Notes under the pieces: generated by a model | What the model was told of the DNA's origin: nothing | Database searches by the model: none | The model's input: only the letters and a program-made list of their open reading frames with translations | Position numbers and translations under genes: made by a program | Assembly: GCA_001970955.1 (NCBI GenBank) | Contig: MPUH01000301.1 | Location: 1 to 64,000, forward strand | From: Stentor coeruleus | Taxonomy: Eukaryota; Ciliophora; Heterotrichea; Heterotrichida; Stentoridae | Direction: 5' to 3' | Length of the DNA: 64,000 bases | Shown: positions 49,750 to 60,516 of the stretch, in pieces | How positions within the stretch are numbered: the stretch's first letter is position 1 | How the letters are laid out: each line of letters opens with the position of its first letter

Positions 49750-51378
49750 TTAAGAATATTCACTTGGTGCAAAGACATCATCGATTTTCAGGATCATTCT
49801 GACAACTTGTGTTGCTAATTGTAATTGTTGGACTTTACTTTGTAAACTTTCATATACCTTAAGTTCTTTCATATCATAAATCCCAACACCATTACAGTCT
49901 ACTCCAAACCTCTTGTTTGGATCGTTTTTCATTTCATTTTTAAGCCAAGTTGTTGTTTCTATTGGGTTTAAGCCTGAGTTCTCAGCAAGTGCATTGGAAA
50001 TATCTTCTAAAGCATCAGCAAATCCTCTCATAGCATATTGTTCAATAGAAGGTTCTAAATCCACAACTTTTGTTATTTCATTTGATGCCATAAGCTCAGC
50101 ACAACCTCCTCCATAGACAACTCTTGAATCTTTTATAAAATTCCTAACCACACAAAGTGCATCATGAAGACATCTTCTAGCTTCATCTACTATCATTTTA
50201 TTCCCACCTCTAACCAAAACAGTCACTGCACTTGTATTTGCACAACCTTCAATTACAATCATTTTATCATCTGTTGTTCCAAAACCAATTTCTCTTACAC
50301 AAGTAGCTCTACCTAATTTATCATTTGATAGTTCACTAAAACGAGGAACTATACGAGCTCCAGTTGCCATAGCTATAAGTTCTATTTCTACACCACCAAC
50401 CCATCTTACAGCAGGAAGATTATTTGCATGAAGAAGATAATTTGCTTCATCATCAAAACCCCACTGACATATTACTAGGTTAGTCCCTGAGTTTTTAACA
50501 TCTTCTATCATTTTGACAAAATATTGTTGTTCTTGTTCATAAAGTTTTCTGTAATCTTCAGCGTTTGAGATTTCAAGTTTATGTTTGGTTTTTGGTTTTG
50601 GTGGCTCAAAAGGACAGGTTAAAATAGCAATTTTCGCGTCGTTGACAACTTTAGCCATCTGTGGGTGGGACATATCTTTATCTATAACAATCCCTCTAAT
50701 CAAACAAGTATCTTCAAGACTTCCTCCAGGTTTGCCTTCAACTTTAATATGTTCAAAATTCACATCTTTTCTTTTTATATCAGCCACATCAAGTACAGCT
50801 TCTACAGCGATGGCAGCAAGTTTTTCTTGATGATTTGACACAACTTTACTACAAAGACAAGTCACGGCTGCTTTTTTTAATAACGCATTATCATTAGCAA
50901 AAACATCAAGTTCTTCAGAAGTAGCTTCTAAATGTTTTACTGCTATATCACAAGCATGTTCAAATCCATCACAAATTCTTAAAGGATGTAAACCTTTATC
51001 TAGTAAGTTTAAAGCTGATTCTAATAAAGCACCTGCTAAAATGACAACCCCTGTTGTTCCATCACCAATTTCATTATCTTGTGATTGAGAAAGTTCGACT
51101 AAAAGCTTTGCAACTTGATGCTTAACATCCATTTTCTCCATAATTGTAGCACCATCGTTTGTTATTGTTATATCTCCGTCTTGGGATACTAGAATTTTGT
51201 CCATACCTTTTGGTCCTAAACTTGTACGTAAAAGGTTTGATACAGCTCGAGCTGCGCTTATATTTGCTCGTTGGGCTTCCAGTCCTTTGACACGGGCTCT
51301 TTTTTCTTGCTCACGCATAATAATGAAAGGTCTGCCAAACTCATCGAAAGCCATAAATTGTCCTTGCGCGCTCGCCAT
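49750..51378 (-). CDS. CCT5: Chaperonin CCT/TRiC subunit epsilon
   Basis: Epsilon subunit of the cytosolic group II chaperonin that folds tubulin and actin, essential in a cell built on microtubules. The 542-aa product starts [20 protein letters not shown], the CCT5-specific N-terminus (FDEYGRPFIILRE in animals). It contains the chaperonin motifs [42 protein letters not shown] (ATP site) and [10 protein letters not shown]. The C-terminus ends [15 protein letters not shown]. Full length, no oddities. The stop lies 19 bp from the convergent NEK gene. Confidence 0.97.
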   Translation of the reverse strand: MASAQGQFMAFDEFGRPFIIMREQEKRARVKGLEAQRANISAARAVSNLLRTSLGPKGMDKILVSQDGDITITNDGATIMEKMDVKHQVAKLLVELSQSQDNEIGDGTTGVVILAGALLESALNLLDKGLHPLRICDGFEHACDIAVKHLEATSEELDVFANDNALLKKAAVTCLCSKVVSNHQEKLAAIAVEAVLDVADIKRKDVNFEHIKVEGKPGGSLEDTCLIRGIVIDKDMSHPQMAKVVNDAKIAILTCPFEPPKPKTKHKLEISNAEDYRKLYEQEQQYFVKMIEDVKNSGTNLVICQWGFDDEANYLLHANNLPAVRWVGGVEIELIAMATGARIVPRFSELSNDKLGRATCVREIGFGTTDDKMIVIEGCANTSAVTVLVRGGNKMIVDEARRCLHDALCVVRNFIKDSRVVYGGGCAELMASNEITKVVDLEPSIEQYAMRGFADALEDISNALAENSGLNPIETTTWLKNEMKNDPNKRFGVDCNGVGIYDMKELKVYESLQSKVQQLQLATQVVRMILKIDDVFAPSEYS

Positions 51379-51895
51379 TTATTATTAGTTTGAATATAAA
51401 ATACCTCTTGTTTTTATAAATTGTTAGAAATTTATTGGAGTTGTAGAATTAAGGATGCTATTTTAGAGAATAATGAAGATAGTATAATTGAATATGAAAA
51501 TTTTAAAGTGTTTTGTGAAAATATTTTTATTGTTTTTTTGTCTTGGTAAGTATACTATTTTCCTTTAGTTTTTTATAAATTTCGCTGAGCTTCAAGAATG
51601 AAGATTTGTCAGTTGATTGTAATGAATTTGTTATAGAAAACTAGTTTTATCTAAAAGTAATATTCAATAATTATGCTTATAATATTTTTTATCATATCCT
51701 ATACTCAAATATAAACTTATAAATTTATATATACTCATAAAAACTATTCCTTCTTCAAAACCTTTTTTCTCTAAATTCATATATATTCAGATATCCTATA
51801 CTCCATCTCGAATTTTTTTTTAATATTATTTAGACTTATATTTCCTAACATAAATTATATCCTAAAATACATTTTATAGCCATAGCATATATAAA
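51379..51895. promoter_or_regulatory. Divergent spacer with skew switch
   Basis: Between CCT5 (minus) and a coiled-coil gene (plus). The CCT5-proximal part is C-poor and the distal part (from about 51660) is G-poor on the plus strand. No gene seen. Confidence 0.45.
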
Positions 51896-52972
51896 ATGCT
51901 AGTTCCCGAATACAAACCGTCTGATAATGAAGACATAAGAGCCCATATCCGACTTTACAAAGCATTTCTAATGCATAAAACCACATTAAGTTACCAAATC
52001 AACCAAATAAAAATTAAAAACACATACAAGCAATCAAACTCAGACTTCAGAGACTTTAAAGAAATGGCTAATCTTGGTAAGATATTCCAAAAAAAACTCT
52101 TAGATTATAAAAACATTAGAAACTCCTTCTCATCTTCTCAAATAAAACAACTATCTTCAAAAGAATTAACTAATGTAATTAACAAGATAAGCATCTCAGA
52201 AGAACGCTGTAAAGAAATAGAAAACATGTTTTCACAGAATTCCAGCACTGAGAATTTTGTTAGTATGCTTAAAGAAAAATGCAACTATTTAGAAGACTTA
52301 ATTAAATCAAAAATCCAACAATTCAGAAATAATGAATACAATATAAACTTTACTTCTGAACAAAAGGAAACTGTTAATGCTCTTGAAGATCAAATAGAAG
52401 ATTATAAAGCAGAACTCAATATATTTTTAGAAGAAAATAAAGAATTAGAAGCTAAGAAAATTAGGGTTAATTTAAGAAAATGCACAACTTTTGAAAGGAT
52501 TAGAAATTATCAGATGCTTCCTGAAAGTGCTTTACAATTAAGATCTAAGTTATTATTAAGAGGTGAACTTAGGAGAAATATTTCAAATGCAGAAAAAGAA
52601 CTTGAGAAACTTAGTGAAAATATCGAGTATAAAAAATCTCGGATTTGTATGATGGAGGAAGAAACTGAGGAAAATATGAAGTTTGCAGCACGTTTTGATG
52701 TAGATCTTTATGAAGCTAAAAAATATTTGAAAAAACTAGAAATAAAGTTAGAAGGATTACATAGAGAAAGGGATGAACTTATGGAAACTTATGAGAATAA
52801 GAAAATAAGTAAAGAAACAAAAGGGAATGATAATTTGGAAGAAGGTGAGACAGTCTCTTTGACTAGTTTAATTACAGGATTACATGTGATGAATAAAGAT
52901 AAAGAGACTTTGATTTTAGAAAATCAAAAACTCAAAGAGAGAATATCTAAACTCTTCCAAACTAAGGTTTAA
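51896..52972 (+). CDS. Coiled-coil protein, uncharacterised
   Basis: A 358-aa, mostly helical protein with coiled-coil stretches at about 90-200, 220-300 and 330-355, Lys/Glu-rich. No domain is recognised; a Gly/Asn-rich break (KGNDNLEEGETVSLTS) precedes the last helix. In a ciliate such proteins are often axonemal or basal-body components, but I cannot support a specific name. It starts with ATG after a G-poor leader. Confidence 0.7.
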   Translation: MLVPEYKPSDNEDIRAHIRLYKAFLMHKTTLSYQINQIKIKNTYKQSNSDFRDFKEMANLGKIFQKKLLDYKNIRNSFSSSQIKQLSSKELTNVINKISISEERCKEIENMFSQNSSTENFVSMLKEKCNYLEDLIKSKIQQFRNNEYNINFTSEQKETVNALEDQIEDYKAELNIFLEENKELEAKKIRVNLRKCTTFERIRNYQMLPESALQLRSKLLLRGELRRNISNAEKELEKLSENIEYKKSRICMMEEETEENMKFAARFDVDLYEAKKYLKKLEIKLEGLHRERDELMETYENKKISKETKGNDNLEEGETVSLTSLITGLHVMNKDKETLILENQKLKERISKLFQTKV

Positions 52973-53449
52973 AGGATTAATTTTTCATATTGGTAGGATA
53001 AAATATATTGGGAATAACTGAGTATTTTATAGTATAATTTTAAGTTATGAGTAAATTATAGTATTAAATATAAATCATTTTTTATGGCTGATTTAATATT
53101 TTATTTAGAAAAAGATAGATGATTTGAGGATAATTATTTAGGATTTTAAGTGAAGAAATGTAAAAATTGGAAAATCTGTTTTTAATATTAATCAAATGTG
53201 TAAAATACTTTATTTAATATAAAAGATTTAAGTTTTGTAATATTTTTCCTATGTTTAATAATGACTTGAATAAAATTTGTATTTATTATATTCTTATAAC
53301 TTTATAATAACTACACTAAATTTAACTTTAAGATAATTATTTTTTGTAGTAGTGCAGCTCTAAAAAAAATCACGAAATACATCAATACCACATTATTTTT
53401 ACTAATCAGAGAATTTTTATAACTAATTTATATCCTATTCTAAGCTATG
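52973..53449. other. Convergent spacer, nothing recognised
   Basis: AT-rich DNA between the 3' ends of two convergent genes. No frame, RNA or strong inverted repeat was found. Confidence 0.4.
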
Positions 53450-55015
53450 TTATTGGTTTGATCTGGTCATATATTCATAGCACATCTTATGAATATAAAA
53501 ATTTTCAACTTGATATTTTTCATCCCCAACAAGAATAAATTTCTTGCATGTAAAACAACTCCAGCCATTGCAAATTGAGCAGTGACCGGATGATAGCTGA
53601 TAGCAATTATTACAATATATGTGCTGAGCTTGGCAAAATATTGAAATACTATCCTGGCTGCATTGATTCATGCATATAGAGCATCTAGTAAGTTCTCTAG
53701 GATAAGTTGGCGACTCTTGAAAATATCCTGGAAAGTTTCCTTGATAAGGCTCATTATAACTTGGAGGATTATTTTGTACACCCGGCTGATTATATAAGTT
53801 TGGAGGATTATTTTGCACACCCGGCTGATTATATGAGTTTGGAGGATTATTTTGCACACCCGGCTGATTATATAAGTTTGGAGGATTATTTTGCACACCC
53901 AGCTGATTATATAAGTTTGGAAGATTATTTTGCACACCCGGCTGATTATATAAGTTTAGAGGAATAGTGTTTCCAGGTAAATTAGCTCTCAAATTTTGAT
54001 TATTAGGTGGAATTATTATTTCAGTTCTCTGAGTAAAATTTGGATTTTCAATTTGGTTAGTCTGAGGCATGCTAGGATTAAGTGGATTATAATTCATCAA
54101 TCTTTCTTTTGGATTTGGAGGTGGAGCTATGATTTTTTTAGGACTGTCAATCGGCTTTGTAATAGTAGGAGATATATTTGAAAGTAAATTTATTAAACTC
54201 ATTGACACAGACTTACCGCAGGGGCAATTCATTACACCATTTTCCTGATATTTTCTCAAAAAGCAAGTTTTGCAATGAACTGTTCTACATTCAAAGCATG
54301 CGTAATCATGTTTAGCACACGCTCCACAATTTGATAGATAATTATTCAGTGTTTCTACACTCTCAGCTAATTCCTTTTTGTTTTTGCATTTTTGTAAATG
54401 ATTTATTAGTGAATCCCTATTTTCTTGATTGATAAAATCATTAACTGTTAGAAAACCTTCTACAATTGCTTTGAATATTTCAGGTTTGATTCCTTGACTA
54501 GAATTAATTATATTTTGACTTATATTTTCTTTATGCAAGGCATCTACTTCTCTACTTGCACATGCATAAAATGCTGGTTCATAATAAATAATCTTGATTA
54601 TTTTAATGTCCCTACCAGTTGTTGCATTCAAAATTTGAGTAAGACTTCCGTAAAGCTGGATGGCAACATTGAAACGTTTTGAAAGTTTGCATAAATTATC
54701 TTGTGATGAGGAATTCGCAGATGTGATGTTTAGTTGTCGAAATATATTTTCTATACCTGTCCAAGTTTGTGAAGTTTGTGCCAAGGAATCTAAGGTTGAT
54801 TTTGTCAAATTTTCAAAGATTTGATTGAAGAAATCAGAAAAATTGGTTTCTCTTAAAACATTAAACATGGCTTGCCTCATCGAATTGTCACCAAAATGTT
54901 GACAGTGGCGGGATAGAAAGAAATAAGACATGATAAAAGCAAATTCACTACTGTTTTGAGCTGGTGCAAAGGACTGTCGACGGCTTATTTCTTGTATGTT
55001 TGAAACTTGCTCCAT
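53450..55015 (-). CDS. Zinc-finger protein with tandem 13-residue repeats
   Basis: A 521-aa protein with three parts. Residues 1-215 are helical; FNVAIQLYGSL and KIIYYEPAFYAC faintly recall the C-terminal strands of otubain-type OTU proteases, but no catalytic triad is confirmed. A Cys-rich module at about 230-270 (CGACAKHDYACFECRTVHC, then MNCPCG) looks like a zinc ribbon or partial RING. Then comes a Pro/Asn-rich linker with five tandem copies of NLYNQPGVQNNPP (about 355-420). A second Cys/His-rich module follows (CSICMNQC, HIYCNNCYQLSSGHCSIC, CFTCKKF), RING-like. Ubiquitin-related function is an inference. The repeats are encoded at 53760-53955. Confidence 0.75.
   Translation of the reverse strand: MEQVSNIQEISRRQSFAPAQNSSEFAFIMSYFFLSRHCQHFGDNSMRQAMFNVLRETNFSDFFNQIFENLTKSTLDSLAQTSQTWTGIENIFRQLNITSANSSSQDNLCKLSKRFNVAIQLYGSLTQILNATTGRDIKIIKIIYYEPAFYACASREVDALHKENISQNIINSSQGIKPEIFKAIVEGFLTVNDFINQENRDSLINHLQKCKNKKELAESVETLNNYLSNCGACAKHDYACFECRTVHCKTCFLRKYQENGVMNCPCGKSVSMSLINLLSNISPTITKPIDSPKKIIAPPPNPKERLMNYNPLNPSMPQTNQIENPNFTQRTEIIIPPNNQNLRANLPGNTIPLNLYNQPGVQNNLPNLYNQLGVQNNPPNLYNQPGVQNNPPNSYNQPGVQNNPPNLYNQPGVQNNPPSYNEPYQGNFPGYFQESPTYPRELTRCSICMNQCSQDSISIFCQAQHIYCNNCYQLSSGHCSICNGWSCFTCKKFILVGDEKYQVENFYIHKMCYEYMTRSNQ
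53760..53955 (-). repeat. Five tandem 39-bp units encoding 13-residue repeats
   Basis: Near-perfect 39-bp tandem repeat inside the zinc-finger gene, encoding NLYNQPGVQNNPP with single changes (PP to LP, P to L, L to S) in individual copies. The high DNA identity between copies points to recent expansion and likely length variation between strains. Confidence 0.9.
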
Positions 55016-55326
55016 TTCTATAATTTATATTATCGTATAAATGCCTTACTTATTTGATACATTTTATATTGATCAAAATATATTTTATTACTAAATAATA
55101 ATATCAACAAGACAGCCAATTCTCAATACTTCATAACAAATCTTTATCTCTTAGCCATAAAATTTATTTTCCTCTACTAACTCATACTATTTATCCTCAA
55201 CAAACCTCACTCTTTGTTATAAACCAGCATTTCAATCATATATATTCAATTCCAACAATACTTATATTTGAAATCTTCTTATGACTATACTTAAAAATTA
55301 TATCAAGTTTTAGTGTAAATAATAAT
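55016..55326. promoter_or_regulatory. Divergent spacer upstream of calcineurin B
   Basis: 311 bp between the zinc-finger gene (minus) and calcineurin B (plus). The right two thirds are poor in G on the plus strand. No gene seen. Confidence 0.4.
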
Positions 55327-55830
55327 ATGGGTGTTAAAATATCTCAGGAAATCCCCTTCTCTCAAGAAGAATTACTCATGTTGGAGCAAAGATTCCGCAG
55401 ACTTGACAAAGATGGAAGTGGGATGCTTGAGCCAAATGAGTTTTTTGATATCCCTGAACTTGCTCAGAATCCTCTGGTGCAAAGAGTTATTTCGGTGTTT
55501 GATAAAAACAAAGACGGAAACATTTCGTTTTATGAGTTTGTCACAGGTATTTCTAAACTCTCTGAAGCAGGCTCAGAAGAAGATAAAATGAGGTTTTTGT
55601 TCTCTATCTATGATATTGAAAATGATGGATTCATATCGAATGGAGAACTGTTCAAAGTTCTTAAAATGATGGTTGGAAACAATTTAACTGATGTGCAATT
55701 ACAGCAACTTGTTGATAGGACCATCATAAGAGCTGATGAGGACTATGATGGGAAAATATCTTATGAAGAGTTTTGCAAAATGATAAGAGATTTAGAAATT
55801 GGAGAAAAACTCACCCTTCATTTTAAGTAA
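55327..55830 (+). CDS. Calcineurin regulatory subunit B
   Basis: Ca2+-binding regulatory subunit of the phosphatase calcineurin (PP2B). The 167-aa protein begins MGVKIS, an N-myristoylation signal (Gly2, Ser6) as in animal CnB. Four EF-hand loops lie at about 27-38 (DKDGSGMLEPNE), 59-70 (DKNKDGNISFYE), 96-107 (DIENDGFISNGE) and 137-148 (DEDYDGKISYEE). The stretch GELFKVLKMMVGNNLTDVQLQQLVD is nearly identical to human CnB. All loops have Asp at position 1 and Glu at position 12. A GTAATCTTAGCTAAG string at the stop could in principle be a 15-nt intron adding a few residues; I keep the simple stop. Confidence 0.95.
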   Translation: MGVKISQEIPFSQEELLMLEQRFRRLDKDGSGMLEPNEFFDIPELAQNPLVQRVISVFDKNKDGNISFYEFVTGISKLSEAGSEEDKMRFLFSIYDIENDGFISNGELFKVLKMMVGNNLTDVQLQQLVDRTIIRADEDYDGKISYEEFCKMIRDLEIGEKLTLHFK

Positions 55831-56058
55831 TCTTAGCTAAGACTTAACAAAATCAATTAAAAATTGTCAAATTTTTCACTTAAGTCCCAAACTATTCAAT
55901 AACTATGAAACTCCATTTTAATAAAACAACAGATTATCTTAACATATTAACCAATTCAATACAATCATAAATCAAATCAATTAAAAAATATAATCTCAAC
56001 AAATCTTATTATTAAATCAAACCCAGTAATGTATCTAATAAAAAAACTAAGGTAAAAA

Positions 56059-57120
56059 TTAATTATATTTACGAATCCGATCCCTTAATGCCGATATCCA
56101 CTCTTGAGACAAATTCGGTTTTTTTCTATTATAACTCGGTTTAATTTTTCCTAATCTTTTCTGAAATTCAATTATTTCTCTATCTATTTGTGCATACTCA
56201 TAGTCTTCATCAATAGTTTTCCAAATATCATCCCTCGACTTCCTATCAAATGGCGATCCAGAAGTTTCAGCCGTTGAAGCTTTACTAACCCTTCTTCTCC
56301 TAACTCTTTTTTTCTTAACTTCTTTAAAATCCTCATTCAGTGAGTCTATAGCCAAATCATCTCCTAAAATAATCATTCCGCAAAAATGGGCTAAATATTG
56401 ATTTTTATCGCTTTTTTTAATTTTCTCTGCATTTTTCATTGTTTTCTCAAGATTTCTTAGCCTTTTCTCAACATCCATCAAGTTTTGAATATTATTATTC
56501 TCTTCACAATCACTAATTTTATATAAAAACTCAGAATACTCATGTAAAACCTGTGAATAAAAAGACAATTTCGTTACTGAGTCACATGTTACAAATGATG
56601 GTTTTTTATCAAATATCCCTTGAGTAACTTTCCCTAATTCATTTGATGAATTTTCTATAACAAAATACGCTTCAGCTACACAGACAAGTTGAAGTATTGG
56701 GTCTGAAAGATGCTTATCATGTATTTCTTGATTAATTTGTTCCATAAAAGCATTAACACATTTGTAAAAAGCAAAATAAATATCATTCAAAGAGTCTAAA
56801 TGTACCAATTGCTTAACTTTTTGTGTAAGTTCATTACAATAGTTCTTTTCTATGAGCATTTCATCTGGAGGTACTGGATAATAAGGGTTTTTTGTAAGTA
56901 TTCTGTGTTGCTTTCGTTCGCAAAAATGAGTTAAGAATTTAGAATATATATTAGTTATTGCATCTTTGAGCTCTTTTCGTAATGATCTTAGAGAATCTGG
57001 GGAAAATCGGTTGTCGTAAAGACAGTTGTAGGGATTGTTGCTGATGAAAAGATCTTCAAGACTGGATTCCAAGGACTTTTCTGGCTTTTTGAAACATTTT
57101 TGGTTTGGCTTTCGACCCAT
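56059..57120 (-). CDS. Uncharacterised basic helical protein
   Basis: A 353-aa protein I do not recognise. It is mainly helical, with a Lys/Arg cluster (KKKRVRRRRVSK, about residues 267-278) that could be a nuclear-localisation signal, and basic segments at both ends (MGRKPNQKCFKKP; ISALRDRIRKYN). The middle (about 110-230) contains amphipathic helices without membrane segments. A nuclear role is an inference from the basic cluster. ATG start after a C-poor (coding-strand G-poor) leader. Confidence 0.65.
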   Translation of the reverse strand: MGRKPNQKCFKKPEKSLESSLEDLFISNNPYNCLYDNRFSPDSLRSLRKELKDAITNIYSKFLTHFCERKQHRILTKNPYYPVPPDEMLIEKNYCNELTQKVKQLVHLDSLNDIYFAFYKCVNAFMEQINQEIHDKHLSDPILQLVCVAEAYFVIENSSNELGKVTQGIFDKKPSFVTCDSVTKLSFYSQVLHEYSEFLYKISDCEENNNIQNLMDVEKRLRNLEKTMKNAEKIKKSDKNQYLAHFCGMIILGDDLAIDSLNEDFKEVKKKRVRRRRVSKASTAETSGSPFDRKSRDDIWKTIDEDYEYAQIDREIIEFQKRLGKIKPSYNRKKPNLSQEWISALRDRIRKYN

Positions 57121-58088
57121 TTTTATTATATAAATATTTTGTATTGGAATATGTATTTTGGGATATAGGAAAAAGACTTGTTTTGGAAAATATTTTTGAG
57201 TGGGAAGGAGTTTTGAATTAGACTGGTTTGATAGGAGAAAAATATAAAGGTAAGATTAGGGTGTTGAAGAATTTTATGGTATAATAAATAGGGAAATTTT
57301 GAAAGGATTTTTGGTGTGGGTAGTTTTAATGAAACTACTTTTATTTAATGTTTTAATATTTTTGTATATGATAAAACTTAGATACTTTGATATTGTAATT
57401 GGGCTTTTTAGTTCTAAAAAAAAATCAAAAATACTAAGGTAAAAATCTATGATAGAAAAGTATTGAAGCAAATCAACAGGTTTTTAATTTTGCAAATATT
57501 GAGCTTTATGATGAAAAAACTTTAAATGATTATAATGTTAAAGTATAATCAACTTGAATAATTATTCCATAAATCAGTAGCAAATACGAGGAATCTTGTT
57601 GAAGTTTATAACAATAAAATGATAACTTTATTTGTTAAACCTTCAGAGATGATTAAAAATATCAAAGAAATAATACAGGAGTAAAAAGGCATTTCTTCTA
57701 TTAAAAAGAGGCTTACATTCTTAGTAAGCACAACTAGAATCTGAAAAACTCTATCTAAATCCATCATTAAAAATAATAAAAATTTACTTATTTAATTAAC
57801 AGAAATCATATCCTATCTTTAATCAATAATATACCCCATTAAAATATTTTATAAAAAATTGCATAAGTTCATATAACTTTCTTAAACCTCAAAAAAACTT
57901 ATCTTATATTCCCTACACATATCAAAATCTATACTAATCATTAATATCAAAAAATTAAATAAAAATTTGTTTAAAAAACCCCATACAAAACAATCAACTC
58001 TTACCAAAAACATTTAAAAAAAAGCTTTATTCTTATAAAAATCCCAAAATCTTAACCATAATTTTATATAATCTCTATATTATATAAT
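57121..58088. other. Intergenic region, no gene seen
   Basis: Just under 1 kb between two minus-strand genes. 57121-57300 is C-poor on the plus strand, fitting the leader of the gene ending at 57120. The remainder is AT-rich with only short frames. No RNA gene recognised. Confidence 0.4.
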
Positions 58089-60290
58089 CTATTTTTTATT
58101 ACGATGAACAGGTGAGACTTCTTCAATCTTTGGTAGCACAGGTTCATCATCAAAAGATATAAGCCTACCTTTCTTTTGAGGGATAATCTGTGAACCTTCA
58201 GACGATGCCCAAAGTTTACGAGTTCTCGGTGTTAAATAAGGGGTTTTTGGTGAACAAAATGCAGATCCTCTTGAAGGTGAAGTTATAGGCAAGCTAGCCC
58301 TAAGTGGGCTTTGGAAAAAGTTTTTCATATTTTCAGTTCCTTGGCTAAGATTATCTTTAAACCTTGGAATAAAAATATGATTATAAAACTTGATAATATC
58401 TCCAGCCCCAGCGACTTGTTTAAAAACATGCTCTTTAGCAGGATATAAAGCAGAGAAATTCTCAATAAGAATTTTAAAACTTATCGGCTTGAATAGCTTA
58501 CAAATAGCATAAATCGAACATAGAATTATAGTATCCAAACATCTACTCGCTAACAAATCTGAATGTTCAGTAATACATGTTTTAATCAATTCCCATATCC
58601 TCTCTTTAACTTCTTCTAGTATTTCAAGCTGTTCAGTGATTTCTACAAGTTTTTGGGCTGTATGCGAAAGCAGTCTTTTAAAAAAAATATTGAAAATAGG
58701 GTTTCCAGATGAGTTTTTACATTCTGTTACAAATTGGACTAACATTTGTCTTATAGGACTTTGCATACTCCAAGCATTTTCATTCATGATAAAATTTTCC
58801 ACATCCCTAAAATGTTTTCTCAAAGCTACAGGCATTTTCCCATCAAATTGGACAAATGTTGTTATAAGTTTCCAAAATTCAAAAACTGAAACATCAGCAA
58901 TAGATAATACTTGATCAAAGTTAATATTTAATCCATAAGCATTAATAATACACTCAATACAACAAGCAAAAGTAGCTTGATGGAAGTTTTCATTAGAATA
59001 AAGCGTACTCAGATTTCCTTGTCTTTTTTGTTCATTTTTAATCATCCCATGAAGTGTATAAACATAAAGTTTTAAAATATGCTCAGATTTATCTTTACCA
59101 GTTGAAGTTTCTTGAATAATAGATGGTAAGTTTTCTTTATCTAATTGTATAGAAGCGAGTTTATTTCGATAAGCTTCAATTTTGGCATAAACTGAAAAAT
59201 TCGCTAAACTATCATACTCCTGAAGGAGTATAGGAATTTGTGATAAGGAAGTTTTTTTATAGACTTCTCTAAGCCAGTTATTAAGTTCCATAGCTGAAGA
59301 AATAGGTGTAAAAGCATGTGAATAAGGTGAGCTCTGAACTGGGATATCACCAAGTTTGGATTTTATATCTGTTTCAGGCTCATTGTCCCATGAAATAATC
59401 CTTTTGGACTTGAGCTCGACGTTGTTTTTTCTTTGGCGAGTGTGCTTAACTGGGGTTCTTGGCTGGGCTTTTTTCAAAAACTCGATCTCGCTTATATCAA
59501 GAGGAGAAAGCGAGGAAATATAAAAATCAGCTAATTTAAGCATGTTAGCTGCTAAGTATTCAGAAAAAATCCCGTCAAAAATCGTTTTTTCTGATGAAAT
59601 CCTTAAAAGCCCCGCAGAGATCATCCCTTGAATAAACCCTTCTACTGAACAAATCGCTTCTTGAGCCTGTTCAGACTCCGCATTAAACTGTTTTATTAAA
59701 AAATCAAAAGCGTCATTATTAGCAAAAGATACAGTTTCAGGTAAGTTTTGAAGGATAATGTATAATACAGAAAGGATCAAATGCGCATTTTCTACAAGAT
59801 CATTAGAATTTGTACTAAGTCTTTTTAAAGCTATTATCGTCCAAGCCATATCTCGTAATTGAGTACCTACACCTGAGTGTCCTTGTTTTTCTTCAAGTTC
59901 CAATTGAGCCCATTTTTCAACGAATTTCTTGTAGAGCCGCCAGGCAAAAGCATAATTACTGATTACAACTAAAGCTTCTGGAGCATCTGTTGAAGTTTGG
60001 CGGAGGAAGTTGTTGAAGAACTCAAAGAAATCTTCTATGTTTGATAAGGTTTTTAATAAGTTTTGGCAGAAGTTTAAAGGGAATTTTTTAAGAGTTGTTG
60101 CGGCTACTAGAGTAGAAGATATGTAAAGATAGAGTGGCTGCTGGATTGGCATGTTGTGTAGATAGGCTGAACAAAGCCTTTCAGCTTCTTTAAGGACTTG
60201 GGAAGGTAGATTCAATTCTTGACAAAATGATTGAAGGCTATTTGAATCGAAGCTCATATTATTAGCAAAGCGGGTTTTCCTCGAAGCCAT
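58089..60290 (-). CDS. Retinoblastoma-family pocket protein
   Basis: Pocket protein (Rb/RBR) that represses E2F-driven S-phase genes until phosphorylated by cyclin-dependent kinases. The 733-aa product has an N-terminal Rb-like region (AFAWRLYKKFVEKWAQLELEE), pocket A from about residue 325 (FTPISSAMELNNWLREVY, and VFEFWKLITTFVQFDGKMP) and pocket B from about 530 (LASRCLDTIILCSIYAICK, then DIIKFYNHIFIPRFKDNL), close to the animal Rb signature CSMYAICK...FYNSVF. The C-tail holds several Ser/Thr-Pro sites of CDK type (SPLRAS, SPSR, SPKTPYLTPRTRK), and TPVKHTR lies before pocket A. Length is between animal Rb and shorter algal versions. An A/E-type cyclin gene lies 226 bp upstream on the same strand. 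Confidence 0.9.
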   Translation of the reverse strand: MASRKTRFANNMSFDSNSLQSFCQELNLPSQVLKEAERLCSAYLHNMPIQQPLYLYISSTLVAATTLKKFPLNFCQNLLKTLSNIEDFFEFFNNFLRQTSTDAPEALVVISNYAFAWRLYKKFVEKWAQLELEEKQGHSGVGTQLRDMAWTIIALKRLSTNSNDLVENAHLILSVLYIILQNLPETVSFANNDAFDFLIKQFNAESEQAQEAICSVEGFIQGMISAGLLRISSEKTIFDGIFSEYLAANMLKLADFYISSLSPLDISEIEFLKKAQPRTPVKHTRQRKNNVELKSKRIISWDNEPETDIKSKLGDIPVQSSPYSHAFTPISSAMELNNWLREVYKKTSLSQIPILLQEYDSLANFSVYAKIEAYRNKLASIQLDKENLPSIIQETSTGKDKSEHILKLYVYTLHGMIKNEQKRQGNLSTLYSNENFHQATFACCIECIINAYGLNINFDQVLSIADVSVFEFWKLITTFVQFDGKMPVALRKHFRDVENFIMNENAWSMQSPIRQMLVQFVTECKNSSGNPIFNIFFKRLLSHTAQKLVEITEQLEILEEVKERIWELIKTCITEHSDLLASRCLDTIILCSIYAICKLFKPISFKILIENFSALYPAKEHVFKQVAGAGDIIKFYNHIFIPRFKDNLSQGTENMKNFFQSPLRASLPITSPSRGSAFCSPKTPYLTPRTRKLWASSEGSQIIPQKKGRLISFDDEPVLPKIEEVSPVHRNKK

Positions 60291-60516
60291 TTTCGCATGT
60301 TACTATACTATGAAGACATTTAGAATACAATTTTCATTAGGGGTAAAAAGAATTATCAAAAACTAAGACTTTGAAAATATATTTAAAATTACCTTAGCAG
60401 TAGAAATCAATCTTATAGAAAACCAGGTTAATTTCTAAATTAAAATATCATAAAAGACTAATTTATTAAATAAAATCTGTATCGTAGCTTTATATTTATC
60501 TTTACGAGCTATTATT

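Noticed and set aside
55820-55860. 15-nt GTAATCTTAGCTAAG at the calcineurin B stop as an intron
   Set aside because: It ends in AAG and would add only a few residues; the family normally ends here. Left open in the gene entry.
58080-58110. GT...TAG string at the Rb stop (minus strand) as a possible intron
   Set aside because: It is 14 nt, not 15, and no further Rb-like sequence follows.
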